DNA of 14,476 nt from an uncultured Burkholderiales bacterium (GCA_903925445.1 CAIYFE010000209.1:1-14476), one strand, 5' to 3'. Positions 6,279 through 13,663 are shown, counted from the first letter of the stretch. Notes: generated by a model from the letters alone, not told the origin. Numbers and translations are program-made.

Positions 6279-8033
6279 TCAAACGCCCATCGTGAGCGCA
6301 GGCTCGTCGCTGTCCACGACCGACTGCGCCCAAGCTTGCAAACGCGAGGTGTCTGCACGCAACACTTCTTGTTTGACCGCCAAAATTTGTGTCGGATGCA
6401 TGGAAAAGCTGCGCAACCCCAAGCCCAGCAACAAGCGCGTGAGGCTTGGATCCCCAGCCATTTCACCGCACACGCTCACGCTTTTGTTTTGCGCCTTGGC
6501 TTCGGCAATGGTGTCGGCCACCAAACGCAAAACCGCGGGATGCAAGGGGTCGTACAAATGCGCCACCGACTCATCGGCGCGATCAATCGCCAAGGTGTAT
6601 TGGATCAAGTCGTTGGTGCCAATCGACAAGAAATCAAAGTACCGCAAGAACAACTTGGCGCTCAGGGCAGCGGCTGGAATTTCAATCATGGCGCCAATTT
6701 TGAGTGGCCCAAAGGGCACGCCACGGGCATCGAGCTGTTGCCGCGCTTGATTGAGCAAGGCCATGGTCTGTTCGATTTCAGACTTGTGCGCCAGCATGGG
6801 AATGAGCAAATGCACTTGCCCATGCGCCGCAGCTCGCAAAATGGCGCGCAACTGCGTCAAGAACATGGCGGGATCGGCCAAACTCCAGCGGATGGCGCGC
6901 AAGCCCAGCGCCGGGTTCAAATGCGCTTCATCCTTGGGCGTGCGATCCAGTGGTTTGTCTGCACCAATGTCCACAGTGCGAATGGTCACCGGCAGGCCTT
7001 TCATGCCCTCGACAGCGCGGCGGTAAGCGGCGTACTGCTCTTGTTCGTCTGGCAATGCACCTTCGCGTCCCATGAACAAAAATTCGCTGCGAAACAAACC
7101 CACGCCAACCGCACCAACATCCAAGGCTTGCGGGGCGTCTTCAGGCATTTCAATGTTGGCCAACAATTCCACGCGCTGGTTATCGAGCGTGACCGAAGGC
7201 GTATGGCGCAGGCGAGACAGCCGTTCGCGCTCCAACTCGGCTTGGCGTTGCTTGAAGCTGTATTCCGCCAAGATGATGGGCGAAGGATCGACGATCACCA
7301 CGCCCGCATCGCCATCAATGATCACCCAATCGTCTTGGCGCACCAACTGACTGGCTGTGCGCGCGCCCACCACCGCAGGAATGTCCAAGCTGCGCGCCAC
7401 GATGGCGGTGTGAGAAGTTTTACCGCCCACATCGGTGATGAAGCCCGTGAACACGCTTTGCTTGAACTGCAACATGTCAGCGGGCGACAAATCGTGCGCC
7501 ACCAACACCAGCGGCACGTCCATGGCGTCACCCAGTTGCAAGTCTTGCTGCTTGGTGGCACTGGTGCGTTTGGAGACGGTGGAGACCGTGGCTTCGCCCT
7601 TGATGTAGCGCAACAAGCGCTCCACGACTTGCTCCAAATCGCCCTTGCGTTCGCGCAAGTAAGGGTCGTCCATTTCGTCAAATTGACGCGCCACCACATC
7701 GAGTTGTGAGGTGAGGGCCCACTCGGCGTTGTACAAGCGATCTGACACCCAACTGGACACGCCGTCGGCCAGCATGGTGTCTTGCACCATCATCAGGTGA
7801 ACTTCAAGAATGGCCGACAGCTCGGGCGGCGCATCTTTGGGCAAGTTGTCGTGCAGCAGTTGCAACTCTTGTTGCACGGCTTCACGGGCTTTTTTCAGGC
7901 GCGCCAGCTCCGCTGGAACTTCTTGGGGCTTGACAAAGTAATGCGCGACATCCACACGACTGGACGCCACCAAGACAGCGCGACCAATCGCAATGCCTCG
8001 GGCTACCGCCAAACCGTGAATGGCAAATGTCAT
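6279..8033 (-). CDS. ptsI: Phosphoenolpyruvate-protein phosphotransferase, PTS enzyme I
   Basis: 584 aa, full length for enzyme I. It takes phosphate from PEP onto a histidine and passes it to HPr in the cytoplasm. The N-terminal HPr-binding and swivelling domains carry the active-site loop TDVGGKTSHTAIVARS with His208. The C-terminal PEP-binding barrel shows GLFRSEFLFMGR (312-323), IRTVDIGADKP (351-361), IEIPAAAL (450-457), SIGTNDLIQYTLAIDR (470-485) and VCGEMAGDP with the catalytic Cys522. ATG at 8033 has AAAGGA 8 bases upstream. It follows ptsH by 12 bp, the usual order in betaproteobacteria. With no sugar-specific EIIB/EIIC nearby, the relay is probably regulatory, reporting PEP/nitrogen or carbon status rather than importing sugar; that role is inferred from related organisms. 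Confidence 0.97.
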   Translation of the reverse strand: MTFAIHGLAVARGIAIGRAVLVASSRVDVAHYFVKPQEVPAELARLKKAREAVQQELQLLHDNLPKDAPPELSAILEVHLMMVQDTMLADGVSSWVSDRLYNAEWALTSQLDVVARQFDEMDDPYLRERKGDLEQVVERLLRYIKGEATVSTVSKRTSATKQQDLQLGDAMDVPLVLVAHDLSPADMLQFKQSVFTGFITDVGGKTSHTAIVARSLDIPAVVGARTASQLVRQDDWVIIDGDAGVVIVDPSPIILAEYSFKQRQAELERERLSRLRHTPSVTLDNQRVELLANIEMPEDAPQALDVGAVGVGLFRSEFLFMGREGALPDEQEQYAAYRRAVEGMKGLPVTIRTVDIGADKPLDRTPKDEAHLNPALGLRAIRWSLADPAMFLTQLRAILRAAAHGQVHLLIPMLAHKSEIEQTMALLNQARQQLDARGVPFGPLKIGAMIEIPAAALSAKLFLRYFDFLSIGTNDLIQYTLAIDRADESVAHLYDPLHPAVLRLVADTIAEAKAQNKSVSVCGEMAGDPSLTRLLLGLGLRSFSMHPTQILAVKQEVLRADTSRLQAWAQSVVDSDEPALTMGV

Positions 8034-8045
8034 GCGCTAATTCCT

Positions 8046-8315
8046 TTACTCGCCTTCGCCAAATTTGTCGTTGATCAAGGCCACCAAGCCGTCCATGGCC
8101 GCTTGCTCTTGGTCGCCTTCGGTTTCAAGTTCGATTTCGCTGCCAATGCCAGCGGCCAACATCATCACGCCCATGATGCTTTTGGCGTTGACGCGTCGAT
8201 CGCCTTTGCTGATCCAGACTTCGCATGGAAAACTGCCCGCCAATTTGGTGAGCTTGGCAGAAGCACGGGCGTGCAAACCCAATTTATTGCTGATGGTCAG
8301 TGTGTTTTTGATCAT
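8046..8315 (-). CDS. ptsH: HPr, phosphocarrier protein of the PTS
   Basis: 89 aa, normal HPr size. The phospho-accepting His15 lies in NKLGLHARAS, exactly where HPr proteins have it. Ser46 is present in NAKSIMGVM, so the protein could also be phosphorylated by an HPr kinase, as occurs in many betaproteobacteria; no hprK is in this window. The gene start (ATG 8315) lies inside the end of the EIIA gene, a 32-bp overlap, and no strong ribosome site precedes it, which suggests translation coupled to EIIA. HPr receives phosphate from EI (next gene) and gives it to the EIIA encoded before it. The frame is open further upstream to 8525, but that part is antisense-like noise overlapping EIIA. Confidence 0.96.
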   Translation of the reverse strand: MIKNTLTISNKLGLHARASAKLTKLAGSFPCEVWISKGDRRVNAKSIMGVMMLAAGIGSEIELETEGDQEQAAMDGLVALINDKFGEGE

Positions 8316-8730
8316 TGTTTCGACGTTGTTGATTTTGTGGAGCAGACAAGGCCACTTGCATGACGCCTTGTGTACCGCCCGCCATGGCCCGTGCGGCCAA
8401 AGTATCGAGAGGCTCGTTTCGGTAGCAAACGCTGCGAAACAGCATGGGTAAGTTGACACCGGCGATGAGCTTGGCGTTGGTGCCCGACACCAGTTTTTGC
8501 GCCACGTTGGCAGGTGTGGCGCCAAAGATATCGGTCAGCACCAACAGGCCTTCATCGGGGGCATTGGCCAGCGCCAGTTTGGCCGCTTGCAAGGTGTCTT
8601 CTGGCTGCGCTTGGGGCAACACATCCAAAGCAATCACCGACGATGCACATTCTGGATAAACGTGCATGGCGCAGTCACGCAGCGCTTGCGCAAGCGGTGC
8701 GTGGGCGATGATGAAAATGCTGTTGCTCAT
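8284..8730 (-). CDS. PTS system mannose-family EIIA component (stand-alone)
   Basis: 148 aa. A single EIIA-Man domain (about 130 residues) with the active His10 in FIIAHAPLA, after the first beta strand, as in the EIIA domain of ManX. LVLTDIFGATPANVA (63-77) is the second conserved loop of the family. The last 18 or so residues are polar (PQNQQRRNNDQKHTDHQQ), look disordered and overlap the ptsH start. There is no fused EIIB domain, and no EIIB, EIIC or EIID gene nearby, so it is likely a regulatory phospho-acceptor. In many Burkholderiales this gene follows gshB; here an MFS transporter gene precedes it at 30 bp. The ribosome site before ATG 8730 is not clear. Confidence 0.93.
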   Translation of the reverse strand: MSNSIFIIAHAPLAQALRDCAMHVYPECASSVIALDVLPQAQPEDTLQAAKLALANAPDEGLLVLTDIFGATPANVAQKLVSGTNAKLIAGVNLPMLFRSVCYRNEPLDTLAARAMAGGTQGVMQVALSAPQNQQRRNNDQKHTDHQQ

Positions 8731-8760
8731 GGACGGATAAAAAACTCAAGCCTCGGATTA

Positions 8761-9990
8761 TCAACTGTCTGACTTGTGCTTTAAAAAGTACGCATACGAA
8801 GCCGCGCAACAACCGGCAAACACCAAGATTGCCCAGCGAAACGCATCTTGCTCCGATGCGCCGGTGGACTTGAAGCCGTCAATGAGCAAGCCAACGCCCC
8901 ATTGAACTGAGAAAACGCCCAAAAACAAGACCAAGTTGTAGGCCGACAAAGCACGCCCCGCCAACTTCGCATCAAAAGCCAAGCCAACCGCGGGTTGCGC
9001 CAAGGCCACAAAAGAACTGGTCAGGCAAAAAAGCGCCCAATACACCGCCCCCGCTTGTTCGCCCAACACGACCAAGGCCAACAACACGAGCAAGCTGGTG
9101 GGTATGCCCCAGCTCATGAGCCGATTGGCGCTCCAGCCGCGCGCAAACAACCTGGGCGTGACCAACCCCCACACCCAATACACCGCCAACATGGTGACGT
9201 TGATGCCAAACAACCCGCCAGCCGCCTGGGCGGCGCTGTAGCCCGCTACTTTGACCATCCAAGGCCCAGCCCACAGCGTTTGCATGGCCACCAAACCGCC
9301 GTAATTGAAAAAGCCCATGGGCACCAAGCTGCGAAAGTAAGGATGGCGCCAAATTTGGGCATAGCTGCGCCAGAGGCTTTCTTGGGCAGCGCTGAGCGCG
9401 GGCTCGGTTGTGTTGCCCCACGCAGGAACCAACACATACACCAGCAGCAGCGCGCACACCAACAAGCCTGCGATGCCCACAAACATCCAACGCCAACCCA
9501 CAACAGGCAGCAGCCATTGCACGGGCAAGGTCGAGGCCAGCATGCCCAACGAGCCGGTCATGAGCATCCACGAATTGGCGCGTTGCAACACCTCCGCGTT
9601 GAGCCAGCGTCTGTACCCCGTAAGCGGCGCCATCAAACACGCGCTCACACCCACACCGATCAACACGCGAGACAGCAGCAATCCGTTGAAATCTGAGGCC
9701 ATCGAAAACGCCACCGAACCCACCACCGCCACGCCCAAAAAGCTCAACACCACGCGCTTGGGCCCGTGGCCATCCAGCCAATGGCCCATGGGCATTTGCG
9801 TCAGCGAAAACCCAAAAAAATATCCACCGGCCAACAAGCCCAAATCTCTGGCTTGCAACGCGAACTCGCTGCTCAAAGTGGGCGACAAAGTGGCGGTAAT
9901 GGCACGCAACAAAGTCGACAAGAAGTAAGCAAAGGCAAACACCGAAAACACAATCGCAGCGCCACGTTTAGGCAAAACCGTTGAACTCAT
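8761..9990 (-). CDS. Major facilitator superfamily (MFS) transporter
   Basis: 409 aa with about 12 hydrophobic segments in two halves, as expected for an MFS secondary transporter of the inner membrane. The loop between segments 2 and 3 carries the motif-A-like GHWLDGHGPKRV (69-80), and RVLIGVGVSACLMAPLTGYR (108-127) resembles segments 4-5 of the family. The start overlaps the stop of the upstream lipoprotein gene as ATGA, with CAGGAG about 10 bases ahead of the ATG. The substrate cannot be read from sequence; small organic anions or sugars are possible. Gene order (lipoprotein, MFS, PTS) suggests co-transcription with the PTS relay, which might link its regulation, but this is inference only. 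Confidence 0.92.
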   Translation of the reverse strand: MSSTVLPKRGAAIVFSVFAFAYFLSTLLRAITATLSPTLSSEFALQARDLGLLAGGYFFGFSLTQMPMGHWLDGHGPKRVVLSFLGVAVVGSVAFSMASDFNGLLLSRVLIGVGVSACLMAPLTGYRRWLNAEVLQRANSWMLMTGSLGMLASTLPVQWLLPVVGWRWMFVGIAGLLVCALLLVYVLVPAWGNTTEPALSAAQESLWRSYAQIWRHPYFRSLVPMGFFNYGGLVAMQTLWAGPWMVKVAGYSAAQAAGGLFGINVTMLAVYWVWGLVTPRLFARGWSANRLMSWGIPTSLLVLLALVVLGEQAGAVYWALFCLTSSFVALAQPAVGLAFDAKLAGRALSAYNLVLFLGVFSVQWGVGLLIDGFKSTGASEQDAFRWAILVFAGCCAASYAYFLKHKSDS

Positions 9991-10523
9991 GGCAGCTTGA
10001 CTCCTGAAAAATAAACATGTGCAACGTCATCGAAGGACTTGTCTTTGGGTGCGCCATACACAGCCAGCTGGTACACATAGCCGGCATTTGCAAACCAAAG
10101 CAATTGCGAGTCGTGTTGATGGGTTTGAACTTGCGTGCGCAAGGCGATCACCCCTTTTTGAGGCGCACCCACCGATTCGTTTTGGACCGAGGCTTCTTGT
10201 GGCTCAACACCCAAGGCGCTCAAGCTCGCCAAACGCCAAGCGGCCATGACACGCTTGGCATCCATGCTGGGCGGGATGCTGATTTGCCCCCAAGTGAACT
10301 GAATGTCAGACGCTTCGCAGCCTTGCAAGGTCAGTTGTGCCGACACGGCCTGGCCGTTGTTTTCAAGCGCAATTTGTCGCTGTGCTTTGTCCGGCTTGCA
10401 CGGCAGCAGCACCACAACGCCACCGTCGTCAAAGCGCACCTCTCGCCAATTCAAACTTGGGGTGCAAGCTGCGCAGCCGAGCGCACAGACAAACACCGCC
10501 AAGGCTTGCTTGAAAATTTTCAT
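9987..10523 (-). CDS. Conserved hypothetical lipoprotein
   Basis: 178 aa. A lysine-bearing N-terminus, a hydrophobic core (about 7-17) and GCAACTP predict signal peptidase II cleavage before Cys20, giving a membrane-anchored periplasmic lipoprotein. The mature part begins LNWREVRFDDGGVVVLLPCK (24-43) and has two further cysteines (Cys42 and Cys69) that could form a disulfide. I recall similar small proteins of unknown function in Burkholderiales but know no role. It heads the long minus-strand gene run and overlaps the MFS gene by 4 bp, which hints that it could assist the transporter. The start is ATG 10523; the 82 bp upstream separate it from the divergent CoA-transferase gene and must hold its promoter. 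Confidence 0.8.
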   Translation of the reverse strand: MKIFKQALAVFVCALGCAACTPSLNWREVRFDDGGVVVLLPCKPDKAQRQIALENNGQAVSAQLTLQGCEASDIQFTWGQISIPPSMDAKRVMAAWRLASLSALGVEPQEASVQNESVGAPQKGVIALRTQVQTHQHDSQLLWFANAGYVYQLAVYGAPKDKSFDDVAHVYFSGVKLP

Positions 10524-10605
10524 CCTGTCATTATCCGCCGTGCTGTTGGCCTAACCTGTCCCTGATTTGTCGCAGGCGTTTGGCAATTTGCTTGACAATT
10601 TGCGA
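10524..10605. promoter_or_regulatory. Divergent intergenic region with 12-bp tandem repeat
   Basis: This 82-bp gap separates the divergent lipoprotein and CoA-transferase genes and is the likely promoter region for both. I see no convincing sigma-70 pair. A GATAAT hexamer on the minus strand lies too close to the lipoprotein ATG to be a good -10 box. The plus-strand side ends in two tandem copies of a 12-mer (10580-10603). Confidence 0.4.
10580..10603 (+). repeat. Two tandem copies of a 12-mer before the CoA-transferase start
   Basis: TTGGCAATTTGC (10580-10591) is followed directly by TTGACAATTTGC (10592-10603), differing at one base, 2 bases before the ATG at 10606. It occupies the place where a ribosome site would be expected, and no Shine-Dalgarno is seen there. 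Confidence 0.7.
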
Positions 10606-11853
10606 ATGAACTCACTTGATGGCATTCGCGTTTTAGATCTTTCCCGCGTGCTCGCCGGGCCTTGGTGCACCCAAACTTTGGCCGACTTGGGCGCCGATGT
10701 GATCAAAATTGAGCGTCCCGAATCCGGCGACGACACCCGTAGCTGGGGCCCGCCTTTTTTGAAAGACCCATCCGGACAAGACACCCGCGATGCCGCCTAC
10801 TACTTGGGCACCAACCGCAACAAACGTTCGGTCACGTGCGACATCGCCACGCCGCAAGGCCAGGCCTTGATCAAGCAGCTGGTGGCTTCATGCGATGTTT
10901 TCATTGAAAACTTCAAGGTCGGAGACATGGCGCGTTATGGCTTGGACTACGCCTCGCTCAGCGCCATCCAGCCCCGTTTGGTCTACTGCAGCTTGACTGG
11001 ATTTGGTCAAACCGGTCCTTACCGCGAACGTGCCGGTTACGACTACGCCGTGCAAGGCATGGGCGGCTTGATGAGCATCACCGGCGAACGTGACGATTTG
11101 GGTGGCGGGCCACAAAAAGTCGGCGTCGCCGTGGCAGATTTGTTCACCGGCATGTATGCCAGCGTGGCCATCTTGGCGGCATTGCGCCACGCAGAACGCA
11201 CCGGCGTTGGTCAACACATTGACATGGCGCTGTTGGACACACAAGTCGCCATGCTCGCCAACCTGGGCGCCAACTACTTGGTGTCGGGTCGCCAAGAAGG
11301 CAAGGTGCCAGGACGCGCTGGCAACGCCCACCAAAACATCGTGCCCTACCAAGTGTTTGAGGTGGCGCCCACGGAGCAAGGCGCCAAAGACCATCTCATC
11401 TTGGCGGTCGGCAACGATGGGCAATTTGCCAAGTTCTGCGCCGTTGCTGGCATGCCTGAGTTGGCAAGCGACCCACGGTTTGCCAAAAACGCGGATCGCG
11501 TTCGACACCGCGACGTGCTGGTGCCCCTGCTTGAACAAGTGATGCGCCAACGACCCAAAGCACAGTGGCTCAAAGCGCTGGAAGACGCCAAAGTTCCCTG
11601 CGGTGCGATCAACAATTTGGCCGAGGTGTTTGCCGATCCCCATGTGCTGGAACGCGACATGGTGACCACATGGCAACACCCTGTGGCTGGGCAAGTTGAC
11701 TTGGTCTCCAGCCCCCTCAAACTGAGCGCAACGCCCGTGCGACGGGACTTGCCACCTCCTTTGCTGGGACAACACACCGACGAAGTGTTGAGCCAACTGC
11801 TGCAACTCGATGCCCAACAGCTGGCTGACTTGCGCCAACAAAAAGTGATTTAA
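10606..11853 (+). CDS. CaiB/BaiF (family III) CoA-transferase
   Basis: 415 aa, typical for this family. These enzymes move CoA between carboxylic acids through an aspartyl-CoA intermediate and form interlocked dimers in the cytoplasm. Seen here: the N-terminal MNSLDGIRVLDLSRVLAGPW with Gly18-Pro19, LGADVIKIERP (28-38), NRNKRSVTCDI (70-80), NFKVGD (102-107), SLTGFGQTGPYRERAGYDY (129-147) and the catalytic Asp178 in VAVADLFTGMYA. The start is ATG 10606; an in-frame TTG at 10567 would add 13 residues partly encoded by a tandem repeat and is less likely, though neither has a clear ribosome site. It is convergent with the cytochrome c gene, with 3 bp between stops. The acyl substrates cannot be assigned; formyl-, succinyl- or itaconyl-type donors are all possible. 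Confidence 0.94.
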   Translation: MNSLDGIRVLDLSRVLAGPWCTQTLADLGADVIKIERPESGDDTRSWGPPFLKDPSGQDTRDAAYYLGTNRNKRSVTCDIATPQGQALIKQLVASCDVFIENFKVGDMARYGLDYASLSAIQPRLVYCSLTGFGQTGPYRERAGYDYAVQGMGGLMSITGERDDLGGGPQKVGVAVADLFTGMYASVAILAALRHAERTGVGQHIDMALLDTQVAMLANLGANYLVSGRQEGKVPGRAGNAHQNIVPYQVFEVAPTEQGAKDHLILAVGNDGQFAKFCAVAGMPELASDPRFAKNADRVRHRDVLVPLLEQVMRQRPKAQWLKALEDAKVPCGAINNLAEVFADPHVLERDMVTTWQHPVAGQVDLVSSPLKLSATPVRRDLPPPLLGQHTDEVLSQLLQLDAQQLADLRQQKVI

Positions 11854-11856
11854 AGC

Positions 11857-12309
11857 TTATTTGCTTCTGAAGTCGTCGTGGCAAGCTTTGCAGCTGCCTC
11901 CGGTGGCTGAGAAGGCGGCCTTGATGGCGTCTTCTTTGCCGGTTTGCGCGGCTTGGGCTAATTTGCCGGCCTCCAGCTGCATTTTTTCAGCGGCTGCTTT
12001 GAACTTGGCTGAATCTTTCCAAATTTCTGGCTTGGCTTTGGTGTCGCCCAAATCCGTGCCCTCACCAAATGCTGCCCATGGCAATTTGGACAAGCTGGCC
12101 ACCAGCTCAGCATTTTCAGCAGCCAACTTGGCATCAAACGGCGCTTTGCCTTGAACCATGGCGCCAATGCGCGCGAAATGGGTGCCCATCACGGTGAAGG
12201 CGGCTTTGCGGTACTTGATGGCGTCTTCCGCTTTGGCAAATTGGGCATGCGCCGCAGTCATCGAGCCCATCGCGAACAAGGTAAACAGTATGAGAGTCAG
12301 CTTTTTCAT
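11857..12309 (-). CDS. Class II c-type cytochrome (c'/c-556 family), periplasmic
   Basis: 150 aa. A Sec signal peptide (1-22, cleavage probably after AHA) is followed by a four-helix-bundle cytochrome with the haem attachment site CKACH (140-144) near the C-terminus, as in class II cytochromes c. RKAAFTVMGTHFARIGAM (34-51) covers the first helix where c-556-type proteins have a Met ligand; Met41 is a candidate, so the haem may be low-spin, but this cannot be decided by reading. The ribosome site AAAGGA is 7 bases before ATG 12309. It is divergent from a cytochrome b561 gene, a common pairing in which the membrane b-type cytochrome exchanges electrons with the soluble c-type partner. Roles in electron transfer or NO binding are known in the family. 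Confidence 0.93.
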   Translation of the reverse strand: MKKLTLILFTLFAMGSMTAAHAQFAKAEDAIKYRKAAFTVMGTHFARIGAMVQGKAPFDAKLAAENAELVASLSKLPWAAFGEGTDLGDTKAKPEIWKDSAKFKAAAEKMQLEAGKLAQAAQTGKEDAIKAAFSATGGSCKACHDDFRSK

Positions 12310-12398
12310 TTCAATATCCTTTTGGTTGAAAATAGCCGGTCAGGCTGCACGGAGTTTACGAACTTTGTGATTTTTTGTCTTTTTAAAGAATTTTCACC
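12310..12398. promoter_or_regulatory. Divergent promoter region of the cytochrome pair
   Basis: This 89-bp region between the divergent cytochrome c and b561 genes has a T-rich tract (12371-12384). Promoters for both genes must be here or inside the genes; I found no convincing -35/-10 pair and no FNR-type palindrome. Confidence 0.4.
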
Positions 12399-13085
12399 AT
12401 GCACTCCGATTCAACTCGTGTGCGCGTTTGGGATTTACCCACGCGGCTGTTTCATGTTTTCTTGATCTTGTGCTTTGCGGGTCTGATCACCACGGGGCAA
12501 ATGGGCGGTGACGATTGGATGGTTTGGCATTTTTATTTGGGTTATGCCACCTTCTCGTTGGTTTTGTTCAGAATCGTTTGGGGCTTTTGCGGGGGCTATT
12601 GGTCTCGATTCGCCCACTTCTTGCCGACTCCCAGCCTAGTCAAAGGTTATTGGTTGGCGTTGCGACTTGGGCAACATCCCCGCTTTGTCAGCCACAACCC
12701 CTTGGGCGCGCTGTCTGTGCTGAGCATGTTGGTGCTTTTGCTGGCACAAGTTTTCAGCGGTTTGATGGCTGATGACGAAGTGTCTGTTTCAGGCCCGTGG
12801 TCAAGTTGGGTGCCCAACCAATGGGTGGAATGGGCAAGCGAATATCACACCGAAGTGGGTCAGTTCTTGCTGATTGGGCTGGTGGCCTTGCACATCGTCA
12901 GTGTGCTCGTGCATCGTTTTGCCAAAAACGATGACTTGATCAGCCCCATGAAACACGGCGACAAAGCACTGCCAGCCAACACGCGGGCAAGCGCAGACAC
13001 TTGGCGCACGCGTTGTTTGGCTTTGTTGATTTGGCTGGCTTGTGCCTTCGCCGTCTACCTGTGTGTCAGGCTGTCGCCACTTTGA
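12399..13085 (+). CDS. Cytochrome b561-family membrane protein
   Basis: 228 aa. Hydrophobic segments at about 17-33, 44-62, 102-123, 153-172 and 205-224 fit a b561/hydrogenase b-type cytochrome with an extra C-terminal helix. Candidate haem ligands are His19 (RLFHVF), His44 (VWHFYLGYA), His150 (EYHTEVGQ) and His165 (ALHIVSVLVH), the spacing expected for two b haems. It starts VRVWDLPTRLFH, a signature of this group. It is divergent from the class II cytochrome c gene, its probable electron-transfer partner in the periplasm. The ribosome site is weak (AAAGAA, 12385-12390). Its 3' end overlaps the convergent peroxiredoxin gene by 20 bp. Confidence 0.92.
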   Translation: MHSDSTRVRVWDLPTRLFHVFLILCFAGLITTGQMGGDDWMVWHFYLGYATFSLVLFRIVWGFCGGYWSRFAHFLPTPSLVKGYWLALRLGQHPRFVSHNPLGALSVLSMLVLLLAQVFSGLMADDEVSVSGPWSSWVPNQWVEWASEYHTEVGQFLLIGLVALHIVSVLVHRFAKNDDLISPMKHGDKALPANTRASADTWRTRCLALLIWLACAFAVYLCVRLSPL

Positions 13086-13572
13086 GCATCGTGTCAGCAT
13101 CGCTGACTTCAAAGGCACCGGGCGCCTCCACGTTCAAGGCCGTGACTTTGCCGTCTTTGACCAGCATTGAATAACGGTTGCTGCGCAAGCCCATGCCACG
13201 CGCAGTCAAATCCAAAGTCAAACCTGTGGCTTTGGTGAAGTCGGCGCTGCCATCGGCCAACATGCGAACTTTTCCGTTGACTTTTTGATCGCGGCCCCAA
13301 GCGCCCATCACGAAAGCGTCGTTCACGCTCACGCACCAAATTTCGTCAACGCCTGCAGCTTTGAGCTTGTCATAGTTGGCCACATACCCTGGCACGTGCT
13401 TGGCTGAGCAAGTGGGTGTGTACGCGCCAGGCAAAGCGAACAAAGCAATGGTTTTGCCGGCGCTGGCTTTGCTCACGTCCACGGGGTTGGGGCCCAAAGC
13501 GCAGCCTTCGGTTTCTACATCGATGAATTCCATCAAGGTGGCGTGGGGTAAGGTATCTCCGACTTTGATCAT
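13066..13572 (-). CDS. Peroxiredoxin, Prx5/PMP20 type
   Basis: 168 aa, cytoplasmic. It reduces hydrogen peroxide and organic peroxides. The active-site stretch ALPGAYTPTCSAKHVPGY (46-63) has the peroxidatic Cys55 and Thr52, and the partner arginine is Arg130 or Arg133 in GMGLRSNRYSMLV. Other Prx5 landmarks are VSVNDAFVMGAWG (81-93). Cys80 could act as a resolving residue, though many relatives use glutathione or glutaredoxin instead; no glutaredoxin domain is fused here. ATG 13572 has TAGGAG 6 bases upstream. The gene lies directly after the terminator that follows rpsQ, so it needs its own promoter or terminator read-through. Its stop lies inside the 3' end of the cytochrome b561 gene on the other strand. 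Confidence 0.95.
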   Translation of the reverse strand: MIKVGDTLPHATLMEFIDVETEGCALGPNPVDVSKASAGKTIALFALPGAYTPTCSAKHVPGYVANYDKLKAAGVDEIWCVSVNDAFVMGAWGRDQKVNGKVRMLADGSADFTKATGLTLDLTARGMGLRSNRYSMLVKDGKVTALNVEAPGAFEVSDADTMLKVATA

Positions 13573-13604
13573 GCAGTGCTCCTAAAAAATTGATTCACAA
13601 AAAG

Positions 13605-13634
13605 AAAAACGACCCACATTGTGGGTCGTTTTTT
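13605..13634. terminator. Bidirectional-looking rho-independent terminator
   Basis: ACGACCCAC and GTGGGTCGT form a perfect stem with a 3-base loop (ATT), flanked by A-runs on one side and T-runs on the other, so the hairpin plus T-tract works on both strands. On the minus strand it lies 30 bp after the rpsQ stop and before the peroxiredoxin gene, ending the ribosomal transcript. No plus-strand transcript clearly needs it. Confidence 0.9.
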
Positions 13635-13663
13635 CTATTGTTGCAGGCTTCAGCGCTAAAGGC

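Noticed and set aside
6272..6466. Possible 65-residue N-terminal extension of the SerC-like protein
   Set aside because: It reads through ptsI in the wrong frame, is Cys/Trp/Arg-rich, and SerC proteins begin right before the NFS motif.
6264..7709. Long open frame on the plus strand opposite ptsI (about 480 codons)
   Set aside because: It is antisense to a well-recognised enzyme I gene, is rich in His, Gln and Arg as expected for a shadow of a GC-biased gene, and shows no family motif.
8972..9781. Open frames of 230-270 codons on both strands inside the MFS gene
   Set aside because: Low-complexity Gly/Arg/His-rich translations in alternative frames of a convincing 12-segment transporter.
10507..10540. 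GATAAT on the minus strand as a -10 promoter box for the lipoprotein operon
   Set aside because: It lies only a few bases before the ATG and has no matching -35 hexamer at 16-18 bp.
10567..10605. TTG start adding 13 residues to the CoA-transferase
   Set aside because: The family normally begins just before the LDGIRVLDLS motif, and the extra part is mostly the 12-bp repeat; kept only as an alternative.
10888..11841. Open frame of about 317 codons opposite the CoA-transferase
   Set aside because: Antisense shadow of a clear family III CoA-transferase, with no recognisable domain.
12310..12398. FNR/Anr-type palindrome between the cytochrome genes
   Set aside because: I searched for a TTGAT-N4-ATCAA-like pattern and found only T-rich sequence without dyad symmetry.
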